A DNA stretch of 55,795 bases from an uncultured Bacteroidia bacterium (GTDB taxonomy: Bacteria > Bacteroidota > Bacteroidia > Bacteroidales > Prolixibacteraceae). The notes under the pieces are model-generated. The model did no database searches. It was not told the origin of the DNA and saw nothing but the letters and a program-made list of their open reading frames with translations. The stretch spans positions 1-55,795 of the forward strand of contig CAIVMQ010000119.1 in NCBI GenBank assembly GCA_903907075.1, written 5' to 3'. The position numbers and the translations under genes are program-made. Position 1 is the stretch's first letter. Every line of letters starts with the position of its first letter. This document shows positions 1 to 8,718 of this stretch, piece after piece.

Positions 1-122
1 AGCGACATATGGCCGCCACCTGAACCGCCGACGAGGTAGATGCGGGAAGCATCGATGCGCGCGTCCCGGCGGGCATAGGCGACCGCGTCGAGGATGTCCT
101 GCGAGGCGAGGTCGGAGGTATA
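1..122 (-). CDS. partial S9-type (prolyl oligopeptidase-like) alpha/beta hydrolase, foreign-looking
   Basis: Read on the minus strand, one open frame runs through the whole segment and off the window edge. It contains a helix rich in D and A (SQDILDAVAYARRD) and then the nucleophile-elbow motif YLVGGSGGGHMS, which is typical of S9 peptidases and related hydrolases, where the Ser of GGSGGG is the nucleophile. The DNA is strongly GC-rich, whereas everything after about base 200 is AT-rich, so this fragment does not look native to the rest of the window. It has no start or stop here. Either it is an assembly chimera at a contig end, or a transferred gene next to the tRNA. Confidence 0.55.
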
Positions 123-123
123 T

Positions 124-196
<73 letters not shown>

Positions 197-200
197 CTAT

Positions 201-236
201 AAAACCTCTGTAAACGCTATGTTTACAGAGGTTTTT
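201..236 (+). terminator. intrinsic terminator after tRNA-fMet
   Basis: A 15-bp perfect stem, AAAACCTCTGTAAAC (201-215) with GTTTACAGAGGTTTT (221-235), encloses a 5-nt loop and runs into a T-rich tract. It starts 4 bases after the tRNA. Confidence 0.85.
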
Positions 237-369
237 ATTTTAAAAATACAATCATATATAAGGACCAAATCGACTATATACTCCAAATATTGCTTCCGAT
301 ACAAGCCTAAACAAAAGGAGATAAAGGTAAATTGAAATAGGTAGTGAATAAATAATCACTTCAGAACTA

Positions 370-377
370 TATCTTTG
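370..377 (+). promoter_or_regulatory. candidate -7 box of lplA
   Basis: TATCTTTG matches the Bacteroidota TAnnTTTG -7 consensus and lies 43 bp before the lplA ATG. I see no convincing -33 TTTG at the proper distance. Bases 241-420 hold nothing else I can name. Confidence 0.35.
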
Positions 378-420
378 TAGGATAACTCTATTACGAACAT
401 ATACTTTTCGGACTTTAACA

Positions 421-1407
421 ATGCGTTGCCTGATCTCTACCAGTACAAATCCACATTTTAACCTTGCTGCCGAAGAATATTTCCTCAAAAACAGCAATGA
501 AGAGTTTTTCATGCTATACATTAATGAACCCTGCATCGTAGTTGGAAAACACCAGAATCTACTCTCAGAAATAAACCACAAGTTCGTTATTGAAAATAAG
601 ATACTATTAGCCAGAAGAATATCAGGAGGTGGCACGGTGTATCAGGATTCAAATAATCTAAATTTTAGCTTTATACACAATTGTGAAAATAGAGAGAAAA
701 TTAATTTTCAAAAATTCACTGCCCCTATCCTAGAAGTTTTAACAAAGATGGGCTTTCCAGCAGGTTTCTCGAATCGAAATGACTTGATAATAAATAACAA
801 GAAATTCTCAGGAAACGCAATGCATATTTATAAAAACAGAGTACTATCACATGGCACCCTTCTTTTTAACACTGATATATCAAGACTATCGCAATCGCTG
901 TATAACCGAGATAATCGATACAATGATCGATCAATAAAATCGGTAAGATCTGAAGTAACCAATCTCTCTAACTTTCTACCAGTAGAGTCCGAACCAAATA
1001 TTACTGAATTTACAAATAAAGTTTTTGAGCGAATCGTTAATAGCCTTACAAATTATACGATTAAAAAAATCACCAAAGAGGAAAAAGAATTAATAACCAA
1101 TTTATCAGACCAAAAATTTAAAACCTGGGATTGGGTTTATGGTTATTCTCCCAAATATATATTTACCAACCAGCTCCACATCGACAATCTCAAATTATCC
1201 ATTCAACTATCTGTAGATAAAGGTATTATACAAAATATTCTAGTTGATTCTAATGCGAATTTAGAGCAGATAAACCGTGAACTCACAAAGATATTGGTGA
1301 ATACAAGGCATGATCTCGAAATAATAAAGGAGAAAGTAGCCGAAAATAATATCTTAAATTCACATATAACAACCACTATAACAGAATTTTGTATGCAGCT
1401 ATTTTAA
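421..1407 (+). CDS. lplA: lipoate-protein ligase A
   Basis: Activates lipoate with ATP and attaches it to lipoyl domains of 2-oxoacid dehydrogenases and GcvH in the cytoplasm. The 328-aa protein has the family motif RRISGGGTVYQD (residues 65-76) followed by NLNFSF, and the segment NDLIINNKKFSGNAM, whose K128 corresponds to the lipoyl-adenylate-binding lysine of E. coli LplA. The tail after about residue 245 fits the C-terminal accessory domain of LplA enzymes. It starts at an ATG preceded by a -7-like box and is monocistronic, convergent with uvrC 31 bp away. Although it is plus-coded, its plus strand is C-rich, opposite to later plus-strand genes. Confidence 0.93.
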   Translation: MRCLISTSTNPHFNLAAEEYFLKNSNEEFFMLYINEPCIVVGKHQNLLSEINHKFVIENKILLARRISGGGTVYQDSNNLNFSFIHNCENREKINFQKFTAPILEVLTKMGFPAGFSNRNDLIINNKKFSGNAMHIYKNRVLSHGTLLFNTDISRLSQSLYNRDNRYNDRSIKSVRSEVTNLSNFLPVESEPNITEFTNKVFERIVNSLTNYTIKKITKEEKELITNLSDQKFKTWDWVYGYSPKYIFTNQLHIDNLKLSIQLSVDKGIIQNILVDSNANLEQINRELTKILVNTRHDLEIIKEKVAENNILNSHITTTITEFCMQLF

Positions 1408-1438
1408 GATTAAGATAATACATGATAGACATTTCTAT

Positions 1439-3259
1439 TTAGCTGAAAGGAATTCCTCTAAGAAAATTAAAAACCTTATTTGCCTTCGATTCACCAATTT
1501 CAATGGCCATTTCATCCAATGACACTAATTTAAGACGGGCTACTGTCTTAAATTTAACCATTAAGGCCTCTGTAGTCTTCAGACCTATCCCGGGGATTTG
1601 GTCTAATTCACTAGTAATAAATTGCTTAGAACGTTTGTCGCGATGGAATGTGATTCCAAACCGATGGGCCTCATTTCGCAAAAATTGAATAATTCGTAGT
1701 GTTTCTGAATTTTTATCGAGGTATAGTGGTATAGGATCATCGGGATAAACTATCTCTTCTAATCTTTTGGCTATACCAATAACCGCTACTTTACCTCTCA
1801 AATCCAACCTTTCCAACGCTCCAACGGCCGCACTTAGCTGTCCTTTTCCACCATCGATTACGATTAGCTGAGGAAGTTGACCCCCTTCCATTAAAACACG
1901 GTGATACCGTCGATAAACGATCTCATCCATAGAAGCGAAATCATTTGGCCCCTCCACGCTTTTGATATTAAAATGGCGGTACTCCTTCTTGGCAGGTTTT
2001 CCATCAATAAAAACCACACAAGCTGCAACTGGTTGAGCTCCTTGCATATTTGAATTATCAAAACATTCTATCCTTTTAGGTAATTCAAGTAACCGCAAGT
2101 CAAGCTGCATTTGAGTAAGAACACGCCCTACCCTATCTTTAGGAGACTTGTTAGAATTCTGTTTATGCTTATCGAGCTTATAGTATTTTACATTCCGTTC
2201 TGATAATTCCAAAAGTTTCCTTTTATCCCCGATTTGAGGAATAATCATTTTACAATCCTTAAAGTGAATATCTATTGCAAAGGGAATTAAAATTTCTCTA
2301 GAATTTAATAGAAAATTTTGTCTAATCTCTACAATACCTAAAGCGAGAATTTCTTCTTTTGATTCATCAAGTCTCTTCTTAATCTCAAGCGTGTGAGCTT
2401 GAATAATTGCACCATCGACAACTCTAAGAAAATTAACATACCCATAGCCATCGTCCTGATCAAAAGAAAATACATCTATATTTGAGATTGAAGAACTAAC
2501 TATTGTAGATTTACTCTTATAATTCTCCAAAAATCCAATTTTGTTTTTAATTCGATCTGCTTCTTCGTACTTATAATCCAGAGAATATTTCTCCATTTTA
2601 TTCTTTAAATGCAAAACAACTGTAGATAAATTTCCTTTTAAAATATCTTTAATCTGAGTAATGGAATCATTATAATCATCTTGAGTTTGAAAAGATTCGC
2701 ATGGACCTAAACAATTGCCAATTTGATACTCTAAACAAACCTGGTATTCCTTTTTAGCTAAATTAGATGGATTAAGATTAAGATTACAGTTTCTAATTGG
2801 GTATAACCTTTTAACCACTTCCAAAATAGTTTTTACCATAAACGTAGAGGTATACGGACCAAAATAGAGGGAGCCGTCACGAATCACATTTCGAGTAAAA
2901 AATACTCTTGGGAAAGGCTCCTTTTTAATACAAATCCATGGAAAAGATTTATCATCTTTCAGCAAAACATTATAACGCGGTTGGTATTTTTTAATAAGGT
3001 TATTTTCCAGAAGAAGTGCATCCTCCTCAGTATCTACAACAATATGTTTTATATCTGCAATATTTTTAACAAGAATGGCTGTTTTGCGATTATCGTGGAC
3101 CTTTGAAAAATAAGATGATACTCGTTTACGCAAATTCTTTGCTTTGCCTACATAAATAATTTTACCCTCAGAATTAAAGTATTGGTAAACACCGGGCAGT
3201 TCAGGGAGATGGGTAATTATACTTTTTAAATATGCATATGAAAAATTATCCACAGCCAT
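1439..3259 (-). CDS. uvrC: excinuclease ABC subunit C
   Basis: Makes the 3' and 5' incisions of nucleotide excision repair with UvrA and UvrB. Domains in order: N-terminal GIY-YIG nuclease (PGVYQYFNSEGKIIYVGKAKNLRKR, about residues 20-45), a Cys-containing middle region, a UvrB-binding UVR segment near residues 215-245, an RNase H-like endonuclease domain (IECFDNSNMQGAQPVAA and later VIDGGKGQL), and a C-terminal helix-hairpin-helix (IPGIGLKTTEALM). At 606 aa it is a normal length. It is the last gene of the minus-strand run and starts 11 bp after apt ends. Confidence 0.97.
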   Translation of the reverse strand: MAVDNFSYAYLKSIITHLPELPGVYQYFNSEGKIIYVGKAKNLRKRVSSYFSKVHDNRKTAILVKNIADIKHIVVDTEEDALLLENNLIKKYQPRYNVLLKDDKSFPWICIKKEPFPRVFFTRNVIRDGSLYFGPYTSTFMVKTILEVVKRLYPIRNCNLNLNPSNLAKKEYQVCLEYQIGNCLGPCESFQTQDDYNDSITQIKDILKGNLSTVVLHLKNKMEKYSLDYKYEEADRIKNKIGFLENYKSKSTIVSSSISNIDVFSFDQDDGYGYVNFLRVVDGAIIQAHTLEIKKRLDESKEEILALGIVEIRQNFLLNSREILIPFAIDIHFKDCKMIIPQIGDKRKLLELSERNVKYYKLDKHKQNSNKSPKDRVGRVLTQMQLDLRLLELPKRIECFDNSNMQGAQPVAACVVFIDGKPAKKEYRHFNIKSVEGPNDFASMDEIVYRRYHRVLMEGGQLPQLIVIDGGKGQLSAAVGALERLDLRGKVAVIGIAKRLEEIVYPDDPIPLYLDKNSETLRIIQFLRNEAHRFGITFHRDKRSKQFITSELDQIPGIGLKTTEALMVKFKTVARLKLVSLDEMAIEIGESKANKVFNFLRGIPFS

Positions 3260-3270
3260 CTTGGATTTTA

Positions 3271-3801
3271 TTAATAATGAATTAGCGACCAGATTGACAC
3301 AGAACTTGCTTGTGTAATTTTATCGCGACCTTTAAGAAAATCCAATTCAATAAAGAAATTAACAAAAATTGATGAAACTTTAAATTTAGAGACCAAATCA
3401 ATTGCTGCGATTACTGTACCTCCGGTAGCGAGTAAATCATCATGAATCAAAACTACATCATTCTCTTGCAATGCATCTTGATGAATTTCTAGTGTATCGA
3501 AACCATACTCCAATTCATACGATTGACTGAATAATTCAGCAGGTAACTTTCCAGGTTTTCGTATTGGAACAAAACCCACCTTTAATTTTTCCGCAATAAC
3601 AGCTCCCAAAATAAATCCACGCGCTTCTATTCCTACAACCTTTGTGATACCTGCATCTTTATACTTTTCGAAAATTGAAGCAGCGATAAAATTAAAAACC
3701 TCACCATCACGATAAGCGGTAGAAACATCCTTAAAAATAATTCCAGGCTTGGGATAATCGGGAATATCTCTAACAGAATTTCGGACTTGCTCTAAATTCA
3801 T
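3271..3801 (-). CDS. apt: adenine phosphoribosyltransferase
   Basis: Salvages adenine to AMP using PRPP. The 176-aa protein begins with the family's IRDIPDYPKPGI-like stretch (DIPDYPKPGIIFKDV) and carries the PRPP-binding loop VVLIHDDLLATGGT and the GIEARGFILG motif. It sits between mnmG and uvrC in the same direction. A 41-bp gap before it contains the parS-like palindrome. Confidence 0.96.
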   Translation of the reverse strand: MNLEQVRNSVRDIPDYPKPGIIFKDVSTAYRDGEVFNFIAASIFEKYKDAGITKVVGIEARGFILGAVIAEKLKVGFVPIRKPGKLPAELFSQSYELEYGFDTLEIHQDALQENDVVLIHDDLLATGGTVIAAIDLVSKFKVSSIFVNFFIELDFLKGRDKITQASSVSIWSLIHY

Positions 3802-3826
3802 TTGGAATATTTATAAATTAGTCAAT

Positions 3827-3842
3827 TGTTCCACGTGGAACG
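3827..3842. other. candidate parS (ParB-binding) site
   Basis: TGTTCCACGTGGAACG contains a perfect 14-bp palindrome (GTTCCACGTGGAAC) and follows the parS pattern TGTTNCACGTGNAACA except for the final base. It lies between mnmG and apt. Bacterial parS sites cluster near the replication origin, and mnmG (gidA) is an origin-proximal gene in many bacteria. Other CACGTG hexamers in the window lack the flanking arms. Confidence 0.7.
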
Positions 3843-5726
3843 TTATCTTCCCATCATTACTAAAAGGACATTAATATCACTTGGTGATACCCCTGGTATT
3901 CGCGAGGCCTGACCAATAGTAACAGGTCTAATCGCACCTAACTTTTGTCTAGCCTCCGTAGAAAGGGATTCGATCCCATCATAATTAAATTTTTCTAATA
4001 TAATGACATTTTCTAATCTTGAAATTTTATCTGCAACGACTGACTCTCTTTCAATATATCCCGAATATTTTAAACTAATCTCTGCAGCCTCAAAAACCTC
4101 ATCACGAAGGTTATCTTCTATAGCATTATATAAATCCCCAAGGGGCTTAATAAGGGGGATAAAATCAAAAATAGACAACTGAGGGCGTTTAATAAGAAGC
4201 TCTAGTTTAGCGTTTTGACGAAGAACCGAAGTATTCTTGGCTCGAAGGAAATCATCAACTAAAACCGGCTTTACAGCGTATGTTTTACAAAACAGAATAA
4301 CCTTATCTTTACTTTTAATCTTCACTAACAAACGATTATATCTTTGATTATCCACTAATCCTAGAACAAACCCCTTACGAGTTAAACGCTCATCTGCATT
4401 ATCTTGTCTTAACAGTAACCGATATTCGGCTCGAGAAGTAAACATTCGATAGGGTTCATCAACACCCTTTGTAACCAGATCATCAATAAGTACACCAATA
4501 TATGCTTCATTTCGGCTCAACATAAAAGGATCCTTACCAGAAACTTTAAGATGAGCATTGATTCCGGCTATCAAACCTTGAGAGCCTGCCTCCTCATAAC
4601 CAGTAGTGCCGTTAATCTGACCTGCAAAAAATAAATTAGGAACTAATTTCGTTTCTAAACTATGAGTTAATTGAGTAGGCAAAAAATAATCATATTCAAT
4701 AGCATAACCAGGCTTAAGTATTTTAGCATTCTCCAAACCAGGTATTTGATGAAGTGCATCATTTTGAACTTTCCAATTTAAAGATGAAGAAAAACCATTT
4801 AAATAATATTCCAAAGAATCAACTCCTTCAGGCTCTAGAAACAATTGATGTTGATCCTTATCAGCAAAGGTGATTAACTTAGTTTCAATACTTGGACAAT
4901 AACGTGGACCAAGTCCTTGTATAGTACCATCAAATAATGGACTCTCTTTGAACCCTGACTCTATTATAGTATGAACTTTCGAATTTGTATAAGTGATGTA
5001 ACAGGGGAGGAGAGGCAGAGAATTTTTTATCTCAGGTAAGAACGTAAATTGACTGGCCTTCTCGTCTCCATCTTGCCGAATTAATTTGGAGAAATCAATA
5101 GTCCTTCTATCGATGCGAACTGGTGTACCAGTTTTCATTCTTCCGGCAGAAAATCCTAATGAAACAAGTTGTTCGGTAATTCCCTTAGACGCGGGTTCAG
5201 AAATACGTCCACCAGTAACTTTATTATTACCAAAATGCATGAGCCCATTCAAAAAGGTACCACTAGTCAAAATGACACACTTACCTTTAAACCCTACACC
5301 AACTTCCGTAACAACACCAGAAAGTTGACCTTCTTCCATAACGAGATTAACAACCGTTCCTTGCCAAAAATCAAGGTTCAATTGTTCATCTAAAATCGAT
5401 TTCCAAACCGCTGAGAATCGATTCTTATCACACTGAGCCCTAGGACTCCACATTGCCGGCCCTTTCGAGCGGTTTAACATTCTAAATTGAATTGAGGAAA
5501 GATCCGTAACAATTCCCATGTTTCCGCCAAGAGCATCAATTTCTCTAACTATTTGACCCTTAGCTATTCCACCCACTGCAGGATTACAGCTCATCTGAGC
5601 CATACGATTTAAGTCCATTGTAATAAGTAAAACCTTTGAACCCAAGCGAGCAGCTGCAACAGCAGCCTCACACCCTGCATGACCACCACCAACAACAATA
5701 ATATCGTAACTATTTAAAACATCCAT
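3843..5726 (-). CDS. mnmG: tRNA uridine-5-carboxymethylaminomethyl modification enzyme MnmG
   Basis: FAD-binding subunit of the MnmE-MnmG complex that modifies U34 of certain tRNAs. The 627-aa protein opens with the dinucleotide-binding motif VVGGGHAGCEAAVAAARLG (residues 11-29), then MSCNPAVGGIAKG with the conserved Cys, GTFLNG and KTGTPVR, and ends in the helical C-terminal domain (GIESLSTEARQKL, ASRIPGVSPSDI). Its 5' end overlaps ybeY by 17 bp, indicating translational coupling. The parS-like site touches its stop codon. Confidence 0.97.
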   Translation of the reverse strand: MDVLNSYDIIVVGGGHAGCEAAVAAARLGSKVLLITMDLNRMAQMSCNPAVGGIAKGQIVREIDALGGNMGIVTDLSSIQFRMLNRSKGPAMWSPRAQCDKNRFSAVWKSILDEQLNLDFWQGTVVNLVMEEGQLSGVVTEVGVGFKGKCVILTSGTFLNGLMHFGNNKVTGGRISEPASKGITEQLVSLGFSAGRMKTGTPVRIDRRTIDFSKLIRQDGDEKASQFTFLPEIKNSLPLLPCYITYTNSKVHTIIESGFKESPLFDGTIQGLGPRYCPSIETKLITFADKDQHQLFLEPEGVDSLEYYLNGFSSSLNWKVQNDALHQIPGLENAKILKPGYAIEYDYFLPTQLTHSLETKLVPNLFFAGQINGTTGYEEAGSQGLIAGINAHLKVSGKDPFMLSRNEAYIGVLIDDLVTKGVDEPYRMFTSRAEYRLLLRQDNADERLTRKGFVLGLVDNQRYNRLLVKIKSKDKVILFCKTYAVKPVLVDDFLRAKNTSVLRQNAKLELLIKRPQLSIFDFIPLIKPLGDLYNAIEDNLRDEVFEAAEISLKYSGYIERESVVADKISRLENVIILEKFNYDGIESLSTEARQKLGAIRPVTIGQASRIPGVSPSDINVLLVMMGR

Positions 5727-6150
5727 AATTCTTATCCCTAAATAACGCTAGAGCATTATTCTCTAATTCTCTAATAATTTTTTTCCCTTTATCGCTTTTA
5801 TCCTCAAAACCCAAAAGATGGAAAAGACCATGAACGATGACCCGTAATAATTCAATCTCCTTAGGAACCTGAAAAATATCCGAATTATCATACACCCGTT
5901 CAACGCTAATATACATATCACCAGAAACAATATTTTCTGATGTATAATCGAAAGTTATGATATCAGTAAAAAAATCATGACTTAAGAAATTTCGATTAAG
6001 TTCAATTAAATAACTATCATCGCAAAAAATAACAGTAAGATCCCCTGGTAATTGATTATATTTAGAAATAATATAATTTAACCATTGAGATACTTCCCTA
6101 CTCTTAAACTTTGGCCGTTTGACTCCTTCACAAACAAATAAAATAGACAT
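5710..6150 (-). CDS. ybeY: endoribonuclease YbeY (rRNA maturation factor)
   Basis: Zinc-dependent RNase of the UPF0054 family involved in 16S rRNA 3'-end maturation and 70S quality control. The 146-aa protein has the family segment DIITFDYTS and the metal motif VHGLFHLLGFEDKS. The first two histidines of the HxxxHxxGxDH motif are present; the third ligand position reads Asp (GFED) rather than His. It overlaps mnmG by 17 bp and the upstream ATPase gene by one base, so it is part of a tightly packed operon. Confidence 0.93.
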   Translation of the reverse strand: MSILFVCEGVKRPKFKSREVSQWLNYIISKYNQLPGDLTVIFCDDSYLIELNRNFLSHDFFTDIITFDYTSENIVSGDMYISVERVYDNSDIFQVPKEIELLRVIVHGLFHLLGFEDKSDKGKKIIRELENNALALFRDKNYGCFK

Positions 6151-6560
6151 TAACGATCAACTTTTATTCTTAAAATATTTCCTTTCCCCAGTAAATCCAA
6201 ACTCGAAGAAAAACTCTTTATAAAAAAAAGACCTCGGCCTGACTCTTTCTTTAAATTTTCATAATCAATAGGGGAGGGAACATCATCAATATTAAAACCA
6301 TTACCTTCATCCTCCACTTCAATAATAATCTGTTTTGAATTAACAATTACAGATACTGCAACACATAAATTAACTTGATTTTTATTACCATGAATAAATG
6401 CATTTTCTATAGCTTCCGATAAAATCGTCGTTAAAGCCAATTTCTTATCAAAATTTAAATTAAATAATTCTGATAATTCCTTAACAATAAGCAAATACCT
6501 TTCGGCGTCACGATCTAGTGTTGTAAAGTATAAATCCCTATGATACAATTTATTATACAT
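6150..6560 (-). CDS. RsbW-like ATP-binding protein (anti-sigma factor family)
   Basis: A stand-alone HATPase_c domain of the GHKL superfamily. The N-box is EAIENAFIHGN, the G1 box DEGNGF and the G2 box GRGLFFI. In Bacillus such proteins (RsbW, SpoIIAB) are serine kinases that bind sigma factors and anti-anti-sigma partners. No partner is encoded nearby, so its target is unknown. At 136 aa it is a complete domain. It overlaps ybeY by one base and follows hemW by 13 bp. Confidence 0.8.
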   Translation of the reverse strand: MYNKLYHRDLYFTTLDRDAERYLLIVKELSELFNLNFDKKLALTTILSEAIENAFIHGNKNQVNLCVAVSVIVNSKQIIIEVEDEGNGFNIDDVPSPIDYENLKKESGRGLFFIKSFSSSLDLLGKGNILRIKVDR

Positions 6561-6573
6561 ACTAAAACGTTAA

Positions 6574-7701
6574 TTACACAAAAAATAATTTTCTAATAAT
6601 AAAATCAGAAATTAATATCCCTTTCTTGGTTAGCATTAAATTGTCACCAGAATTTATGATATACTGTTCATTACTTAATTTGAAAACCTCATCTAGAAAA
6701 TAACTATTAATAGTATGATTAAAATAGTTGCTAATATATGATTTTGAGAGTCCTTCTACTGTACGTAATTTTAAAAGAACATATTCATTATATTTGTCAA
6801 TCTCGGTTAACACCTCTACCTCATAATAATTTTGACCATTGGACAATTTTAGGCAATAATTTTTGGTGCTATTTACATTCCATTGACGAGATACTCCATT
6901 ATAACTATGTGCTGATGGTCCAATACCCAGATAATGTTTGTCATTCCAATAAGAGGAGTTATGTCGTGATCTATAACCTTCTATAGCAAAACTACTTACC
7001 TCATAGTGAACATAACCATTTTCAGCTAATAGATCAATTGTCGAATTAAAATGAGTAATTACAACATCATCTGCAACTTCAGTTAACCTGTTTGTTTTTA
7101 ATAATTTATAAAAGTAGGTGTTTTTCTCGATTGTAAGTGCATAAGCAGAAATATGTTGAACATTTAAATTTAAAACAGACTTAACCGAATTAATATAATT
7201 ATCAAAAGACATTCCAGGAATGCCGTAAATAAGATCTAATGAAATATTGAAAAAACCAAAATTTTGAGCATTTTTAATTGTTTCTTCCAATTTTTGAGTG
7301 CCATGTTTTCTACCTAGAAAAAGTAATGTATCATCGTTAAAACTTTGAATTCCTATACTTAACCTATTAATTTTAGTAGATGATAAGCTTTTTAAATAAT
7401 CAAAAGTAAGGTCTTCAGGATTTGCCTCCAAAGTAATCTCACAATCATCAGAAACAGTGTAATTATTCATAACTTCACCAAGAAGATCATTAAGTTGTGC
7501 TATTGACAGTATTGAAGGAGTACCGCCTCCGAAGTAAATAGTCTCAATCAATTGATTATCAAGGTAATTTTTTCGTAAAGTAAGTTCCTCTATTTCAGAA
7601 TTAACTAATTGATTAACAGTTTTAATATTATTACTTTCATAAAAGTCACAATAATGACATTTACTTCTACAATAAGGAATATGAAAATAGATACCAGCCA
7701 T
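6574..7701 (-). CDS. hemW: radical SAM heme chaperone HemW
   Basis: Radical SAM protein of the HemN family that acts as a heme chaperone rather than as coproporphyrinogen dehydrogenase. The 375-aa protein has the [4Fe-4S] motif CRSKCHYC near residue 11, the SAM-binding GGGTPS segment and the HNSSYW motif, which matches the HNxxYW heme-binding signature of HemW. The ATG at the Met of MAGIYFHIPYC is the only sensible start. It lies between rpiB and the ATPase gene in the minus-strand run. Confidence 0.92.
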   Translation of the reverse strand: MAGIYFHIPYCRSKCHYCDFYESNNIKTVNQLVNSEIEELTLRKNYLDNQLIETIYFGGGTPSILSIAQLNDLLGEVMNNYTVSDDCEITLEANPEDLTFDYLKSLSSTKINRLSIGIQSFNDDTLLFLGRKHGTQKLEETIKNAQNFGFFNISLDLIYGIPGMSFDNYINSVKSVLNLNVQHISAYALTIEKNTYFYKLLKTNRLTEVADDVVITHFNSTIDLLAENGYVHYEVSSFAIEGYRSRHNSSYWNDKHYLGIGPSAHSYNGVSRQWNVNSTKNYCLKLSNGQNYYEVEVLTEIDKYNEYVLLKLRTVEGLSKSYISNYFNHTINSYFLDEVFKLSNEQYIINSGDNLMLTKKGILISDFIIRKLFFV

Positions 7702-7752
7702 TTATTTTAAATAAGGTTAAAAATATGAAAGAGAATAAATAGCCAATTAAAC

Positions 7753-8187
7753 CTAATTAATAGGAATTTTAATCACCCGCTGTAAGTGTCTACCTCCATC
7801 AAAAACCTCAAATAAAAATATATCCACTATTTCAAGAGCCTCTTGTTCAGAAATAAATCTAGCTGGGATAGAACAGACATTAGCATCATTATGATGTCTT
7901 GCAAGGTCAGCAATTTTAGTATTCCAGCATAATGCTGAACGAACACTCTGATGCTTATTTATAGTCATATTAATTCCGTTTCCACTACCGCAAAAAACAA
8001 GACCTCTTTTAATTTCTCTATTATCTATAGCAGAGCCTAAAAGATGAGCAAAATCAGGGTAATCACAACTAACATCAGAGTTACAGCCAAAATCCAAAAT
8101 AGTATAACCATTTAGCTGCAAATAGTCGCTAATAAAGATTTTAAGAGCATAACCAGCATGATCAGAGGCTAAACCTATAGTTTCCAT
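7753..8187 (-). CDS. rpiB: ribose-5-phosphate isomerase B
   Basis: Interconverts ribose 5-phosphate and ribulose 5-phosphate in the non-oxidative pentose phosphate pathway. The 144-aa protein has the LacAB/RpiB pattern: GLASDHAGYALK at the N-terminus, the catalytic Cys in GLVFCGSGNGI, and the RHHNDANV segment with the phosphate-binding His. It is the first gene of the minus-strand run that begins at the large AT-rich gap. A LacA/LacB-type isomerase is possible but less likely as a single gene. Confidence 0.93.
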   Translation of the reverse strand: METIGLASDHAGYALKIFISDYLQLNGYTILDFGCNSDVSCDYPDFAHLLGSAIDNREIKRGLVFCGSGNGINMTINKHQSVRSALCWNTKIADLARHHNDANVCSIPARFISEQEALEIVDIFLFEVFDGGRHLQRVIKIPIN

Positions 8188-8694
8188 AATTTCTCTAGTT
8201 GAAAGTTAAATACCTATTAATAAGAATTTTAACAAAAATATATTTTATAAACAAATGATGTTAATTAACTGTTTAAAATAAAGATTAATTATAATTAACC
8301 TAATATTAAACTGTCCTTGATAAAAAAATAAAAATATAAAACAATAAAAACTTTTCATTTTTAAAATCAAGATATAAAATTAAAATTGACACTAAATATA
8401 TAAATAATTAGTCTTCAAATATTAAAAATTCACCCTATAAACAAGTTGTTAATAGTATATTAAAATACAACAAATTAGTGTTATAGGATGTTCATAGCAT
8501 TGTAAAACAAGTTAAAAAGTAATTATTAAACAACAAACAAGCAAAAAAATTAAAACTTTTGAACACTATTAACACCCCATTAAAATATAAATAATTTAAA
8601 GTTTTTAAATAAACAATAATAATATATAACCGTTTTGAAACAATAAAAATTAAGTTGTACATTGAATTATAAGGTTTAAATTTGCCTTTAAGAA
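8188..8694. other. 507-bp AT-rich gene-free region, candidate oriC
   Basis: No credible gene or RNA is visible. The stretch is extremely AT-rich and contains four related sites: TGTTAATAG (8447-8455), TGTTATAGG (8479-8487), TGTTCATAG (8489-8497) and, on the other strand, CTATTAACA (8566-8574). CTATNAACA differs from the DnaA box TTATNCACA at two positions. Genes point away on both sides, a parS-like site lies 4.4 kb to the left and mnmG is nearby. The promoter of the receiver gene occupies its right end. Origin function is an inference. Confidence 0.5.
8655..8684 (+). promoter_or_regulatory. Bacteroidota-type promoter of the receiver-ruvB genes
   Basis: TTG (8655-8657), 19 bp, then TAAATTTG (8677-8684), matching the -33 TTG/TTTG and -7 TAnnTTTG elements at normal spacing. 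Transcription would begin near 8690, which argues for the ATG at 8719 over the one at 8695. Confidence 0.5.
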
Positions 8695-8718
8695 ATGAAT
8701 AAAAAATTGAGTTTTAAA

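Noticed and set aside
252-635. Open frame of 127 codons on minus opposite the start of lplA
   Set aside because: It overlaps a clear lplA, has no domain or signal, and its composition is that of an antisense shadow.
8394-8660. Short non-coding RNA in the AT-rich gap
   Set aside because: No stable hairpin, promoter-terminator pair or known RNA motif is visible; base composition alone explains the apparent repeats of A and T.
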